Origin: JBBDWJ01 sp040902925
Lineage (GTDB): Bacteria > Acidobacteriota > Terriglobia > Bryobacterales > UBA6623
Length of the DNA: 14,833 nucleotides
Reading direction: 5' to 3'
Assembly (NCBI GenBank): GCA_040902925.1
Contig: JBBDWJ010000285.1
Coordinates: forward strand, 1-14,833
Positions within the stretch are counted from its first letter, which is position 1; each line of letters opens with the position of its first letter. Of the stretch, positions 1 to 7,622 are shown one piece after another. Made by a program: the position numbers and the translations under genes. Below the pieces are notes generated by a model, which was not told the DNA's origin, did no database searches, and saw nothing but the letters and a program-made list of their open reading frames with translations.

Positions 1-18
1 GGAGTTTGGTCTGGCGCC

Positions 19-36
19 AGGCCGCAAAGGCCTTTT
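19..36 (+). terminator. Possible weak intrinsic terminator
   Basis: A 5-bp stem (AGGCC at 19-23, GGCCT at 29-33) with a GCAAA loop is followed directly by four T on the plus strand. It could end a plus-strand gene lying before the window. The stem is short and the T run is brief, so chance is a real alternative. Confidence 0.22.
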
Positions 37-86
37 AGCTGCGAAGGTCAGGCTACGCCCCTCGACCGGGCTTTGCCGGTCCCCCG

Positions 87-117
87 TTTTGCCTTTTGCA
101 CTTTGCCTTTTGCCTTG
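87..117. repeat. 31-bp T/C-rich dispersed repeat, copy 1
   Basis: This 31-base stretch is identical to positions 13811-13841. It is built from TTTTGCC-like 7-mers with one TTTTGCAC variant in the middle. It lies beyond the end of the DHOD-like gene and outside any credible gene. The exact match across 13.7 kb shows a dispersed intergenic repeat rather than chance. Its role is unknown. Confidence 0.8.
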
Positions 118-156
118 TCTTTGCTTCGCCGCCGATGGAAATGGCCAAACTCGAGA

Positions 157-178
157 GCACAGACAGGATTGTCTGTGC
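157..178. repeat. Perfect inverted repeat (9-bp stem, 4-nt loop)
   Basis: GCACAGACA (157-165) and TGTCTGTGC (170-178) are perfect reverse complements around the loop GGAT. The hairpin is 64 bp beyond the stop of the minus-strand DHOD-like gene. It may help end that transcript or protect its 3' end, but no T tract follows on the minus strand, so it is not a typical intrinsic terminator. It could also be a dispersed palindromic element. Confidence 0.6.
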
Positions 179-201
179 CACAAAAAGGACCAGACTCCAG
201 A

Positions 202-221
202 GGGCGTAGCACGCTACGCCC
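202..221. repeat. Inverted repeat just downstream of the PFOR/DHOD-like operon
   Basis: GGGCGTAGC and GCTACGCCC flank a 2-base centre, giving roughly an 8-bp stem with a 4-nt loop. It starts about 20 bases past the minus-strand stop codon. On the minus strand a run of five T appears about 14 bases after the stem, too far for a classic terminator. The GCTACGCCCCT edge (213-223) recurs at 52-62, so this spacer is a patchwork of short repeats. Confidence 0.5.
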
Positions 222-241
222 CTACAGCGGATCACCCGCTC

Positions 242-1255
242 TCACCCCACGCGATACATCTCGGCGACCTTGTAGCTTTCGAGCACCTTGATGTAGTTGG
301 CGCGCTCGAACGCTGCTGGTTCCGCACAGTTGCGTTGACTCATGCTGCCTTTCATCATCTCGATCGATTCGTATTCGTGCTTCTCCATCCACTCGACCAT
401 GCCGCGCTTGACCTCGGATACATAGTTGGGGCCGTGCATCAGCAGCGCCGAGCACATCATCACCGCGTCGGCTCCGGCCATGATCATTTTCAAGGCGTCT
501 TCGGACGTGTGGACGCCGCTGGTTGACGCCAGGCTCGCCTGGATGTGGCCGTAGAGAATCGCGATCCAGCGCATCGGCAGGCGGGCGTCGACGGGCGTAC
601 TCAGTTTCAGGTTGGGCACGACTTCGAGGTTTTCCAGATCGATGTCGGGCTGATAGAAGCGGTTGAACAGCACCAGCCCGTCGGCTCCGGCCAGGGTGAG
701 CCGCTTGGCCATGTTGGCCATCGAGCTGAAGTAGGGGCTGAGCTTCACCGCGACGGGAATCGAGACGTACTGCTTCACCTGCTGGACGATGTCGATATAG
801 ACCAACTCGATCTGCGAGCCGCTGACATCGGGGTTGGTCGGCAGGAAGTAGATGTTGAGCTCGAGTGCATCGGCGCCGGCGCGCTCGATGTCTTTCGCGA
901 AACGGGTCCAGCCGCCCGCGGAAAACCCGTTGAGGCTGGCGATCACGGGCACGCGCAGCGCGCTCTTGGCCCGCTGAATGGTCTCGAGGTATTGGTCCGT
1001 TCCGGCGTTGTAGTCGTTGAGATTGGGAAAATAGCTGACGGCTTCGGCGAAGCTTTCTCCGCCATGCTCGAGATAGTGGTCGAGCGTCTCGGCATCGAGC
1101 CGCAGTTGCTCTTCGAACAGCGATGGCATGACGACGGCGCCGATGCCGGCGTCTTCGAGCAATTGCATCTGCTCGACTTCGTGCGTCAGCGGGCCCGCCG
1201 AGGCGATCAGCGGGTTGCGCAATTCCAGCCCCAGGTAGCGGGTTTTGAGATTCAC
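242..1255 (-). CDS. Dihydroorotate dehydrogenase-like flavoprotein
   Basis: This 337-residue protein has the FMN-binding TIM-barrel fold of the dihydroorotate dehydrogenase family and belongs to the DHOD-like subgroup often found beside PFOR genes. Visible family features are the N-terminal LRNPLIASAGPLT, ASLNG (107-110), ELNIY (132-136), VAVKLSP (168-174) and the glycine-rich STSGVHT and AGADAV segments near 244-265 that hold the FMN phosphate. Where true DHODs have a catalytic Cys or Ser (as in NLSCPN), this protein reads NIYFLPTNP, so it is probably not a pyrimidine-synthesis enzyme. The natural substrate is unknown; a ferredoxin- or pyruvate-linked redox role is inferred from the neighbour. 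The start is GTG, overlapping the PFOR stop by 4 bases (GTGA), with an AAGGAGG Shine-Dalgarno 7 bases upstream. Coupled translation with PFOR is therefore very likely. Confidence 0.9.
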   Translation of the reverse strand: MNLKTRYLGLELRNPLIASAGPLTHEVEQMQLLEDAGIGAVVMPSLFEEQLRLDAETLDHYLEHGGESFAEAVSYFPNLNDYNAGTDQYLETIQRAKSALRVPVIASLNGFSAGGWTRFAKDIERAGADALELNIYFLPTNPDVSGSQIELVYIDIVQQVKQYVSIPVAVKLSPYFSSMANMAKRLTLAGADGLVLFNRFYQPDIDLENLEVVPNLKLSTPVDARLPMRWIAILYGHIQASLASTSGVHTSEDALKMIMAGADAVMMCSALLMHGPNYVSEVKRGMVEWMEKHEYESIEMMKGSMSQRNCAEPAAFERANYIKVLESYKVAEMYRVG

Positions 1256-4200
1256 TGCCTCTCCTCCTTGACGCTTGCCGCGCCCACGGCCTCGGCCGGC
1301 GGCCCGTTCGCTTTGCGCTCCCCATTGCCGGAAGCTTCCGCCGGCGGGCCCTGCCCGTTCGGCTTGCGCGGGTTTGGCTGGAAGGCGGCCAGGTGCTCGA
1401 GGAATCTCCAGCCGCGATCGATGTCGTCGACGGCCTCGCGCAACAGGCGCTTGGCTTCGGCCGGCTTGGCCTGAGCCAGCATGCGGTAGCGCGTTTCGTT
1501 GTAGGCGTACTGCTCGAACTTTTCTTTTGGCGGACGCGAGTCAAGCTGCAGCGGGTTGACTCCCTCTTTCGCCAGCTCGGGGTTGTAGCGATAGAGCGGC
1601 CAATAGCCGCAGCGAACCGCCGCGCGCTGCTGATCCATGCCGAGGTCCATCTTGATGCCGTGCGCGATGCAGTGGCTGTAGGCGATGATCAGCGACGGGC
1701 CGTCGTACTGCTCGGCTTCCGCGAACGCTTTGACGGTCTGCACGTCGCTGGCGCCCATGGCGATCTGCGCCACGTAGACGTTGCCGTACATCATTGCCAG
1801 CAGGCCGAGGTTCTTCTTGGCGGATTTTTTACCGTCGGCGGCGAACTTGGCGACAGCCGCGCGCGGCGTGGCTTTCGATGCTTGGCCGCCTGTATTCGAA
1901 TACACCTCGGTGTCGAGCACGAGGATGTTCACGTTGCGTCCGGTGGACAGCACATGGTCGAGGCCGCCGTAGCCGATGTCGTAGGCCCAGCCGTCGCCGC
2001 CTACGAGCCAGACTGATTTCTTCACCAGGGCATCCGCGACGCTGAGCAGGTTCGCGGCATCCGGCGATTGGATATCCGCCAGTTGCTTCTTTAACTGGTC
2101 GACGCGCTGGCGTTGGTCGAACAGGTCGGCTTCGTCGGTTTGAGGGGCGTGCAACAGATCGGCGGCCAGTGATTCGCCGATCTCGCCGGCCAGATTGACC
2201 ACCAACTCGCGGGCATACTCGGTCTGCTTATCGAGCGTCAATCGGAAGCCGAGGCCGAACTCAGCGTTGTCTTCAAACAGCGAGTTCGCCCAGGCGGGGC
2301 CGCGGCCCTCGGCGTTTTTCGCCCACGGCGTCGTCGGTAGATTGCCGCCGTAGATCGATGAGCAGCCTGTCGCATTCGCGATCAGCAGACGATCGCCGAA
2401 CATTTGCGTGAGCAGTTTGAGATACGGCGTTTCGCCGCAGCCCGAGCAGGCCCCCGAATACTCAAACAGCGGTTCGAGAATTTGCGAGCCCTTGATGGTC
2501 GCCACGCGCACTTTGCGGCGGTCGATCTCGGGAATATCGAGGAAGAACTTGTAGTTCTCACGCTCGCGTCCAAGGATTTCGGGAAGCGGCGTCATGTTGA
2601 TCGCCTTCAGCCGCGTTTCCTTTTTGTTTTTCGCCGGGCAGACGTGGACGCACAGGTTGCAGCCGGTGCAGTCCTCGGGCGCTGTTTGAATCGTGTATCG
2701 GAGCTTTAGCTCGGCGTAGTCCTTGTCGGTGTAGTCGCTGGTTCGGAAGCTTTCCGGCGCGCCTTCGAGCGCAGAGGAGTCATAGACCTTGATGCGAATT
2801 GCGGCGTGCGGGCAGACCATGGCGCACTTGGCGCATTGGATGCAAACGTCAGGGTCCCAGACGGGAATTTCCGCCGCGATGGTGCGCTTCTCCCATTGCG
2901 CCGTGTCAGTTGGGAAGGTGCCGTCAGCCATCAGCGCGCTAACCGGCACGAAGTCGCCGTGCCCTGCGATGAGCTTCGCCGTAAAATTTTGCACGAAGCC
3001 GGGCGCTTCGCTGGGTACCATGGGCTTGCGGTCGAAGGCGCTGTTTGCCGACTCCGGCAGGACTACCTCTTCGAGGTGCGCCAGCGATTGGTCGACCGCC
3101 GCAAAGTTCTTCTGGACGACATGCTCGCCGCGGCCGCCGTAGGCTTTCTGGATGAAGGCTTTGATCTGCTCGATGGCCTCTTCCTTTGGTATCACGCCGG
3201 AAAGAGCGAAGAAACAGGTTTGCATCACGGTGTTGATGCGCAAGCCAAGACCCGCCTCGCGAGCCACCTTCGAGGCGTCGACGACATAAACCTTCAGCTT
3301 CTTGTCGAGAATCTCCTGCTGCACGCTGCGCGGCAGATGCTCCCACACCTCGTTCGCGGCGTAGGGGCTGTTGAGCAGGAAGGTCGCGCCCGGCGCCGCC
3401 TTACGCAGGATGTCGAACTTCTCCAGGAAGTTGAACTGGTGACAGGCGACGAAGTTGGCCGCGCTGATCAGGTAGGTCGAATGAATCGGCTGAGGCCCGA
3501 AACGCAAGTGCGACACCGTCACCGACCCGGCTTTTTTGGAATCGTAGACGAAGTAACCCTGAGCGTAATTTTCCGTGGCGTCGGCGAGAATCTTGATCGA
3601 GCTTTTGTTCGCGCTCACCGTGCCGTCGGAACCCAGTCCGAAGAACACGCCGCGGAAAGTATCGCTGCTCTCGATGGAATACACAGCGTCGAAGGTAAGG
3701 CTCGTATGCGATACGTCGTCGTTGATGCCGACGGTGAAATGGTTTTTCGGCTCGGCGCGGCTCAGTTCGTCAAACACCGCCTTGACCATTGCGGGCGTGA
3801 ACTCCTTCGACGACAGGCCGTAGCGCCCGCAGATGACCCTGGGCAGTTTGGAAAACCTGGTTTGGCCTTGCAAGGCGGCTTCGCTCAACGCCGTGAGCAC
3901 GTCCTGATAGAGCGGTTCGCCGGCGGCGCCCGGCTCTTTGGTGCGGTCGAGCACGGCGATGGAGCGCACCGTGGCGGGAAGCGCTTCGACAAACAATCGC
4001 GATGCGAACGGACGGTAGAGACGCACCGCAAGCACACCGACTCTTGAGCCGAACTCGTTGAGGTGGTTCGCCGTTTCCAGCGCCGCCTCGACCGAAGATC
4101 CCATCAGGACAATCACGCGCTCGGCTTCGGGGTCCCCATAGTAGTCGAACAGCCGGTAGCGCCGGCCGGTCACCTCGGCGAAGCGATCCATCGTCTGTTG

Positions 4201-4929
4201 GACAATCCCCGGGCAAGCGTCATAGAAGGGGTTGCTGGCCTCGCGCGCTTGAAAGAAAACGTCGGGGTTCTGCGCGGTACCGCGAATCACGGGATGCTCG
4301 GGCGAAAGCGCCCGCGCGCGGTGCTCGCGTACGAGCTGCTCGTCGATCATGGCGCGAATCTGCTCGTCGGTGACGAGGTCGATCTTTTGAATTTCGTGGG
4401 AAGTTCGAAAGCCATCGAAGAAGTGCAGGAAGGGAATGCGCGACCGCAGACTCGCCGCCTGCGCAATCAAAGCAAAGTCGCCGGCCTGCTGCACACACGA
4501 GGCGGCCAGCATCGCCCAACCAGTCTGGCGCGCCGCCATGACATCGCCGTGGTCGCAGAAGATCGAGAGCGCATGGGTTGCCACCGTGCGGGCCGCGATA
4601 TGAAATACCGTCGGCGTGAGCTCGCCGGCGATCTTGTACATGTTGGGCAACATCAATAGCAGCCCTTGCGACGCCGTGAAAGTCGTCGCCAACGCGCCGG
4701 TCTGCAACGCGCCGTGACAGGCCCCGGCGGCTCCGGCCTCGCTTTGCATCTCGATGACGCTCGGTACGGTCCCCCAAAGATTCGGCGTCCGGTTCGCGGC
4801 CCAATGGTCGGCCCACTCACCCATCCCGCTGGCTGGCGTAATCGGATAGATCGCTATTACCTCGTTGGTGCGGTAGGCGACCGAGGCCGCTGCTTCACTA
4901 CCGTCGATGGCTACCTTCGGGACGGGCAT
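1252..4929 (-). CDS. nifJ: Pyruvate:ferredoxin (flavodoxin) oxidoreductase, single-chain
   Basis: This 1225-residue cytoplasmic enzyme oxidises pyruvate with CoA to acetyl-CoA and CO2 while reducing ferredoxin or flavodoxin. All fused domains are present: the N-terminal pyrimidine-binding domain (YPITPASGMGEWA, residues 28-40), domain II, the gamma-type domain (about 415-640), a two-cluster ferredoxin domain (Cys 696/699/702/706 and 754/757/760/764), and the TPP domain (GDGWAYDIGYGG near 975). Residues matching the Desulfovibrio africanus enzyme are visible: Thr31, Glu64, Arg114, proximal-cluster Cys 828/831/856/1087 and Asn1012, the later five all at a constant +16 offset. It is therefore predicted to be active. 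The last 43 or so residues form a Pro/Gly/Ala-rich tail with two NG-GPPAEA repeats and no catalytic residues. The ATG has a GAGGAGGAG Shine-Dalgarno with the GGAGG core 5 bases upstream. It is followed by the coupled DHOD-like gene. Confidence 0.97.
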   Translation of the reverse strand: MPVPKVAIDGSEAAASVAYRTNEVIAIYPITPASGMGEWADHWAANRTPNLWGTVPSVIEMQSEAGAAGACHGALQTGALATTFTASQGLLLMLPNMYKIAGELTPTVFHIAARTVATHALSIFCDHGDVMAARQTGWAMLAASCVQQAGDFALIAQAASLRSRIPFLHFFDGFRTSHEIQKIDLVTDEQIRAMIDEQLVREHRARALSPEHPVIRGTAQNPDVFFQAREASNPFYDACPGIVQQTMDRFAEVTGRRYRLFDYYGDPEAERVIVLMGSSVEAALETANHLNEFGSRVGVLAVRLYRPFASRLFVEALPATVRSIAVLDRTKEPGAAGEPLYQDVLTALSEAALQGQTRFSKLPRVICGRYGLSSKEFTPAMVKAVFDELSRAEPKNHFTVGINDDVSHTSLTFDAVYSIESSDTFRGVFFGLGSDGTVSANKSSIKILADATENYAQGYFVYDSKKAGSVTVSHLRFGPQPIHSTYLISAANFVACHQFNFLEKFDILRKAAPGATFLLNSPYAANEVWEHLPRSVQQEILDKKLKVYVVDASKVAREAGLGLRINTVMQTCFFALSGVIPKEEAIEQIKAFIQKAYGGRGEHVVQKNFAAVDQSLAHLEEVVLPESANSAFDRKPMVPSEAPGFVQNFTAKLIAGHGDFVPVSALMADGTFPTDTAQWEKRTIAAEIPVWDPDVCIQCAKCAMVCPHAAIRIKVYDSSALEGAPESFRTSDYTDKDYAELKLRYTIQTAPEDCTGCNLCVHVCPAKNKKETRLKAINMTPLPEILGRERENYKFFLDIPEIDRRKVRVATIKGSQILEPLFEYSGACSGCGETPYLKLLTQMFGDRLLIANATGCSSIYGGNLPTTPWAKNAEGRGPAWANSLFEDNAEFGLGFRLTLDKQTEYARELVVNLAGEIGESLAADLLHAPQTDEADLFDQRQRVDQLKKQLADIQSPDAANLLSVADALVKKSVWLVGGDGWAYDIGYGGLDHVLSTGRNVNILVLDTEVYSNTGGQASKATPRAAVAKFAADGKKSAKKNLGLLAMMYGNVYVAQIAMGASDVQTVKAFAEAEQYDGPSLIIAYSHCIAHGIKMDLGMDQQRAAVRCGYWPLYRYNPELAKEGVNPLQLDSRPPKEKFEQYAYNETRYRMLAQAKPAEAKRLLREAVDDIDRGWRFLEHLAAFQPNPRKPNGQGPPAEASGNGERKANGPPAEAVGAASVKEERQ
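1261..1269 (-). promoter_or_regulatory. Shine-Dalgarno of the DHOD-like gene inside the PFOR tail
   Basis: On the minus strand AAGGAGGAG lies 5-7 bases before the GTG start at 1255 and at the same time encodes the Lys-Glu-Glu near the PFOR C-terminus. It decides the GTG start and supports translational coupling. Confidence 0.75.
1275..1365 (-). repeat. Duplicated GC-rich segment coding the PFOR tail
   Basis: Two related segments each encode NG-(Q)-GPPAEA-x-G. At the DNA level they share GAACGGGC followed by CCGCCGGC. The copy nearer the PFOR core contains the 12-bp palindrome CGGAAGCTTCCG. The segment lies beyond the end of the conserved enzyme, so it looks like a repeat element or slippage product tolerated in frame at the C-terminus. 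Its origin is inferred only. Confidence 0.5.
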
Positions 4930-4949
4930 TCACTCCTCCTCGTTCAGGG

Positions 4950-4955
4950 TCTATA
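4950..4955 (-). promoter_or_regulatory. Possible extended -10 element for PFOR
   Basis: On the minus strand TGCTATAGA resembles an extended -10 box (TGnTATAAT) and would start transcription about 14 bases before the PFOR ATG. No good -35 is found at 17 bp; the nearest candidate is TTGCCA at 19 bp. This is weak evidence, and the true promoter may lie farther upstream near the dyad or repeats. Confidence 0.2.
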
Positions 4956-5029
4956 GCAGCATTTCGGCCTCCATTGGCAAATGCTTCATAGGACTGACCT
5001 TTGCGCGGTGATGAAGCCGGGTTGCGCCA

Positions 5030-5050
5030 AATCACCCAACTGTGGTGATT
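5030..5050. promoter_or_regulatory. Dyad, candidate operator upstream of PFOR
   Basis: AATCACC (5030-5036) and GGTGATT (5044-5050) are perfect 7-bp inverted arms around 7 bases. The centre is about 110 bp upstream of the PFOR start. The symmetry and position suit a dimeric regulator, but no known box is matched with certainty, and an RNA hairpin is possible instead. Confidence 0.35.
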
Positions 5051-5090
5051 GACGCCCAACCAGTGGGATACAGGCTTGGGCGGGGCTGTG

Positions 5091-5134
5091 GTTTCGAGAG
5101 GTGTGTTTTCGAGAGGCGTGTTTCGAGAGGCCGT
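5091..5134. repeat. Three tandem copies of a 14-15-bp repeat
   Basis: GTTTCGAGAGGTGT, GTTTTCGAGAGGCGT and GTTTCGAGAGGCCGT lie head to tail with no spacer. They are 160-205 bp upstream of the PFOR start and outside any gene. They could be clustered sites for a regulator or a minisatellite. The 14-15-bp period is not a whole number of helical turns, which argues mildly against side-by-side binding on one face. Confidence 0.7.
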
Positions 5135-5333
5135 GGGACGGACGAGGGCTGGTGGCTGATGGGGCTGTTATGAACATCGCCGCGGGCGACCCCAGCCGAC
5201 CCGCAATGGGACGTCCTCAGAACTCTATCGCGAGCGGCTTGCCGCGCCCCGCGACCCACGGCACTTTCACCACGGGCAGTCTAACCCGCAACGAAAAACA
5301 GTACAGAAAGCGCTGGCCGTGATAGCCGCCATT

Positions 5334-7622
5334 CTAGTAGTCAAACAAATAATTAAACTTCACAAATAGCGCTCGCGACAGTGTTCGTCTCTCGACTTGG
5401 TGCGGATCGAAGTAGTCGCGAGTCGCGTTGGCGGTATTGAAGACCACGAACAGCCCCGTGCTCGACGTCGACAGCAGCCCCAGGCGGATATTGTGCCCGA
5501 TCTGCCCTGTCTGGCTGTTGTATTGGCTTAGGGTCTGCAAAAAACTCTTCGGCGTGAATGACCAGTTGAAACGCAGCCCGACCAGGTCCGTGTTGAAGTC
5601 GCCGACGGGCAGCCGCACGAAGTTGCGCACCCACGAACCGATCCAGGTGAGACTGCTGCCGCGCCGGTAGCCGCCCTGAAAGCTCAGCGTCCGGATGGTG
5701 CCATCGTAGAAATCCCCGGACGCCGCGGTACCGCTAAGAAATAGCGTCGCGCTGGGGTCGGTCCCATAGTTCGCGATCCACTCGTTGAAACCGTAGCGCC
5801 CCATTGGAACAAAGACTCCGGGGTTTACTTCGAACGGCTGGTCGATGCGTTCGAAGTTGCGATTGAAGGCGACGCCCAGCCGGCCGCCGTTCTGCCATCG
5901 CGTATCCAAGTGATAGTGCTCAAACGCCGACTCCTTCTCGTTCGTCCCTAGCGTGTACCACTTGTTGTGCGAAGCATGCGGCTCAATGCTGCGAATCGGA
6001 CCGCTCTGAGGATAGAAAAAGTGGCGGTAGTGATAAGTCGGTTTGCGAAAGCCCACCCGCCGCACGAACCCGACCTCGGGATTGAAGTTATGGCCGACTT
6101 CCAAAAAGCCGACCTGGATCTCATGCACCGCATCGTTGAATTCAAAACGCGACGAATACGAATGATCGCTGTTTTCGAGCCCCGGCGTGCTCGTCTTCGC
6201 CACATAGTTGAACCAGTTGCCGAACTCGCCCAGCCCGATGTTGGCGTCCGCTCCGAACGTGCGGTTGTATTCCCTGCTCCCCTCCAGCGACGAAGTGGAC
6301 TGGCGGTTCACGCCGATCACGCCCACCGAAGAGCGGTTGGGAAGCTCGCGGCTGACGCGCGCCACCGTATAGTTATTCGACGGCGCGACGTCGTCGAGCC
6401 CGCGCGTGTGCATGTTGAGAAACCCGACCTGATAAGGGCCGAGCTTCCCGCTGAGGCGGCCCCCGGCGTTGATCGGCACCTGGTTCCCGCTGTCGTCAAT
6501 CCCGATGCGCCGCGAAAAGAAGATTTCGACCTCCTGCGGCGAGCCAAATTCAAAAAACCCAGCGTTCTCGAGGAAAAAAGGCCGCTTCTCCGGGAAGAAC
6601 AAATCGAACCGCGTCAGGTTCACCTGCTCGTCGTCCACCTCGACTTGCGCGAAATCCGTATTGAACGTCGCATCGAGCGTCATACTCGGCGTCAGACTGT
6701 ATTTCAAATCCAGTCCTACGTCGCGCTCGAACTTTTTCTGATCCTCGGTCCGCTGGAAGTCGTGAGTGAAGCCGCCAAGCACGTAGGGCAGCAACTTTAA
6801 ATTGCGCTGCGTGTTGGCTTCAATTCCCGACAGCGTCCCCGCAAGGGTGATCTGCGTAAACTCAAAGGCGCGCGAAACCGGCGACCAGAACGACATCTCG
6901 TTGCGGCGGCGCAGGTTGCGGGAAACATTGAGCCCCCACGCCTGTTCGCCGGGCATATACCGCAGCGTGCGGAACGGAATCACCATCTCGCTTTCCCAGC
7001 CGCGTTGGGTAATCTGCGAGCGCACCTGCCATACGGCGTCCCAGTTCAGGTTGAACGCCGCCGCGCCGCCGCGCTGCGCGCCTCCTCCGCCGCCTCCCGC
7101 CCGCGCCGGCCCGCCGCCGCCGCCCCGCGTCTGCCCCGCCTTCGACACCTGCGCGTCGAACTCAATGCCGGTCGGGCTCGTCCCGAAGATGAAAGCGTTC
7201 TGCCCGTCGTGGAATGTATCGAGAAGAATCTGGACCGAATCGGTGTCCTGCAGCTCGCCGTCGCGCCGGTTCTGCGTGATCACGATCTGCTCCGGCTGCG
7301 AGTCAAAGCAGATGATGCCGATGTACAAGTTGTGGTCGTCGAACCCGACCCGGACCTCGGTCCGCTCGGTCGCCGGCGCCCCTTCATCGGGATTCTGCTG
7401 CGTAAAATCCCCCGCCGGAGGGATCTGCTCCCAAAGGGCTTCATTGACCAGGCCGTCCAGAGCCGGCGGCTCGGTCAGCCGGACCGCTCGAACCACCGGC
7501 AAGCCGTTCTCGGGCGGCACGCGGTCAACAGGCGCACTGCCGTTCCCCTGCGCAGCCGCGGGCTTCACGCCAAAAACAAAACCGAGAGCAATAACAGCAA
7601 GACAGAGAATGACGCGCTTCAT
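5334..7622 (-). CDS. Secreted CBM9-like / DUF5916 outer-membrane protein
   Basis: The 762-residue product starts with a signal peptide (MKRVILCLAVIALGFVFG, cleavage likely after PAAAQ near residue 25). Residues about 50-258 form the CBM9-like beta-sandwich (LDGLVNEALWEQIPPAGDF, then EVRVGFDDHNLYIGI). From about 270 to the end is the DUF5916 region, with its hallmark LFFPEKRPFFLENAGFFEFG and SRRIG. Alternating aromatic strands and a C-terminal tyrosine (LFDY) suggest an outer-membrane beta-barrel. A Gly/Ala/Arg-rich loop (165-186) interrupts the CBM9-like domain. Molecular function is not established for the family; glycan binding or surface transport is inference. The open frame continues 65 codons upstream, but the ATG at 7622 gives a proper signal peptide; its Shine-Dalgarno (AAGGA, 3 bases away) is modest. 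Spacing suggests it is monocistronic. Confidence 0.9.
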   Translation of the reverse strand: MKRVILCLAVIALGFVFGVKPAAAQGNGSAPVDRVPPENGLPVVRAVRLTEPPALDGLVNEALWEQIPPAGDFTQQNPDEGAPATERTEVRVGFDDHNLYIGIICFDSQPEQIVITQNRRDGELQDTDSVQILLDTFHDGQNAFIFGTSPTGIEFDAQVSKAGQTRGGGGGPARAGGGGGGAQRGGAAAFNLNWDAVWQVRSQITQRGWESEMVIPFRTLRYMPGEQAWGLNVSRNLRRRNEMSFWSPVSRAFEFTQITLAGTLSGIEANTQRNLKLLPYVLGGFTHDFQRTEDQKKFERDVGLDLKYSLTPSMTLDATFNTDFAQVEVDDEQVNLTRFDLFFPEKRPFFLENAGFFEFGSPQEVEIFFSRRIGIDDSGNQVPINAGGRLSGKLGPYQVGFLNMHTRGLDDVAPSNNYTVARVSRELPNRSSVGVIGVNRQSTSSLEGSREYNRTFGADANIGLGEFGNWFNYVAKTSTPGLENSDHSYSSRFEFNDAVHEIQVGFLEVGHNFNPEVGFVRRVGFRKPTYHYRHFFYPQSGPIRSIEPHASHNKWYTLGTNEKESAFEHYHLDTRWQNGGRLGVAFNRNFERIDQPFEVNPGVFVPMGRYGFNEWIANYGTDPSATLFLSGTAASGDFYDGTIRTLSFQGGYRRGSSLTWIGSWVRNFVRLPVGDFNTDLVGLRFNWSFTPKSFLQTLSQYNSQTGQIGHNIRLGLLSTSSTGLFVVFNTANATRDYFDPHQVERRTLSRALFVKFNYLFDY

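Larger units (their letters stand above)
4930..5333. other. Intergenic region upstream of PFOR
   Basis: These 404 bases separate the DUF5916 protein gene from PFOR. The region holds the PFOR Shine-Dalgarno (4933-4941), a weak -10-like TATAGA, a 21-bp dyad (5030-5050) and three tandem 14-15-bp repeats (5091-5134). Short open frames exist on both strands, but none has a convincing start signal or recognisable protein. No clear intrinsic terminator for the DUF5916 gene was seen. Confidence 0.6.

Noticed and set aside
242..1255. pyrD, a true dihydroorotate dehydrogenase
   Set aside because: The catalytic Cys/Ser position is not conserved and the gene is coupled to PFOR rather than to pyrimidine genes, so no gene symbol is given.
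545..1474. Long plus-strand open frame opposite the DHOD-like gene and PFOR end
   Set aside because: It lies antisense to two well-supported genes, has no recognisable domain, and reflects the high GC content that keeps opposite frames open.
222..1544. 440-codon minus frame over the DHOD-like gene
   Set aside because: It is out of frame with the real gene, very Arg-rich, and has no domain.
2806..4047. 413-codon plus-strand frame inside PFOR
   Set aside because: It is antisense to conserved catalytic PFOR sequence; composition (Arg/Val/Leu/Glu-rich) is typical of a shadow frame.
5091..5134. CRISPR-like array
   Set aside because: The repeats are contiguous with no spacers and only 14-15 bp long, and there are no cas genes.
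5101..5322. Small plus-strand frame upstream of PFOR
   Set aside because: It runs through the tandem repeats, has no recognisable protein features, and lies where promoter sequence is expected.
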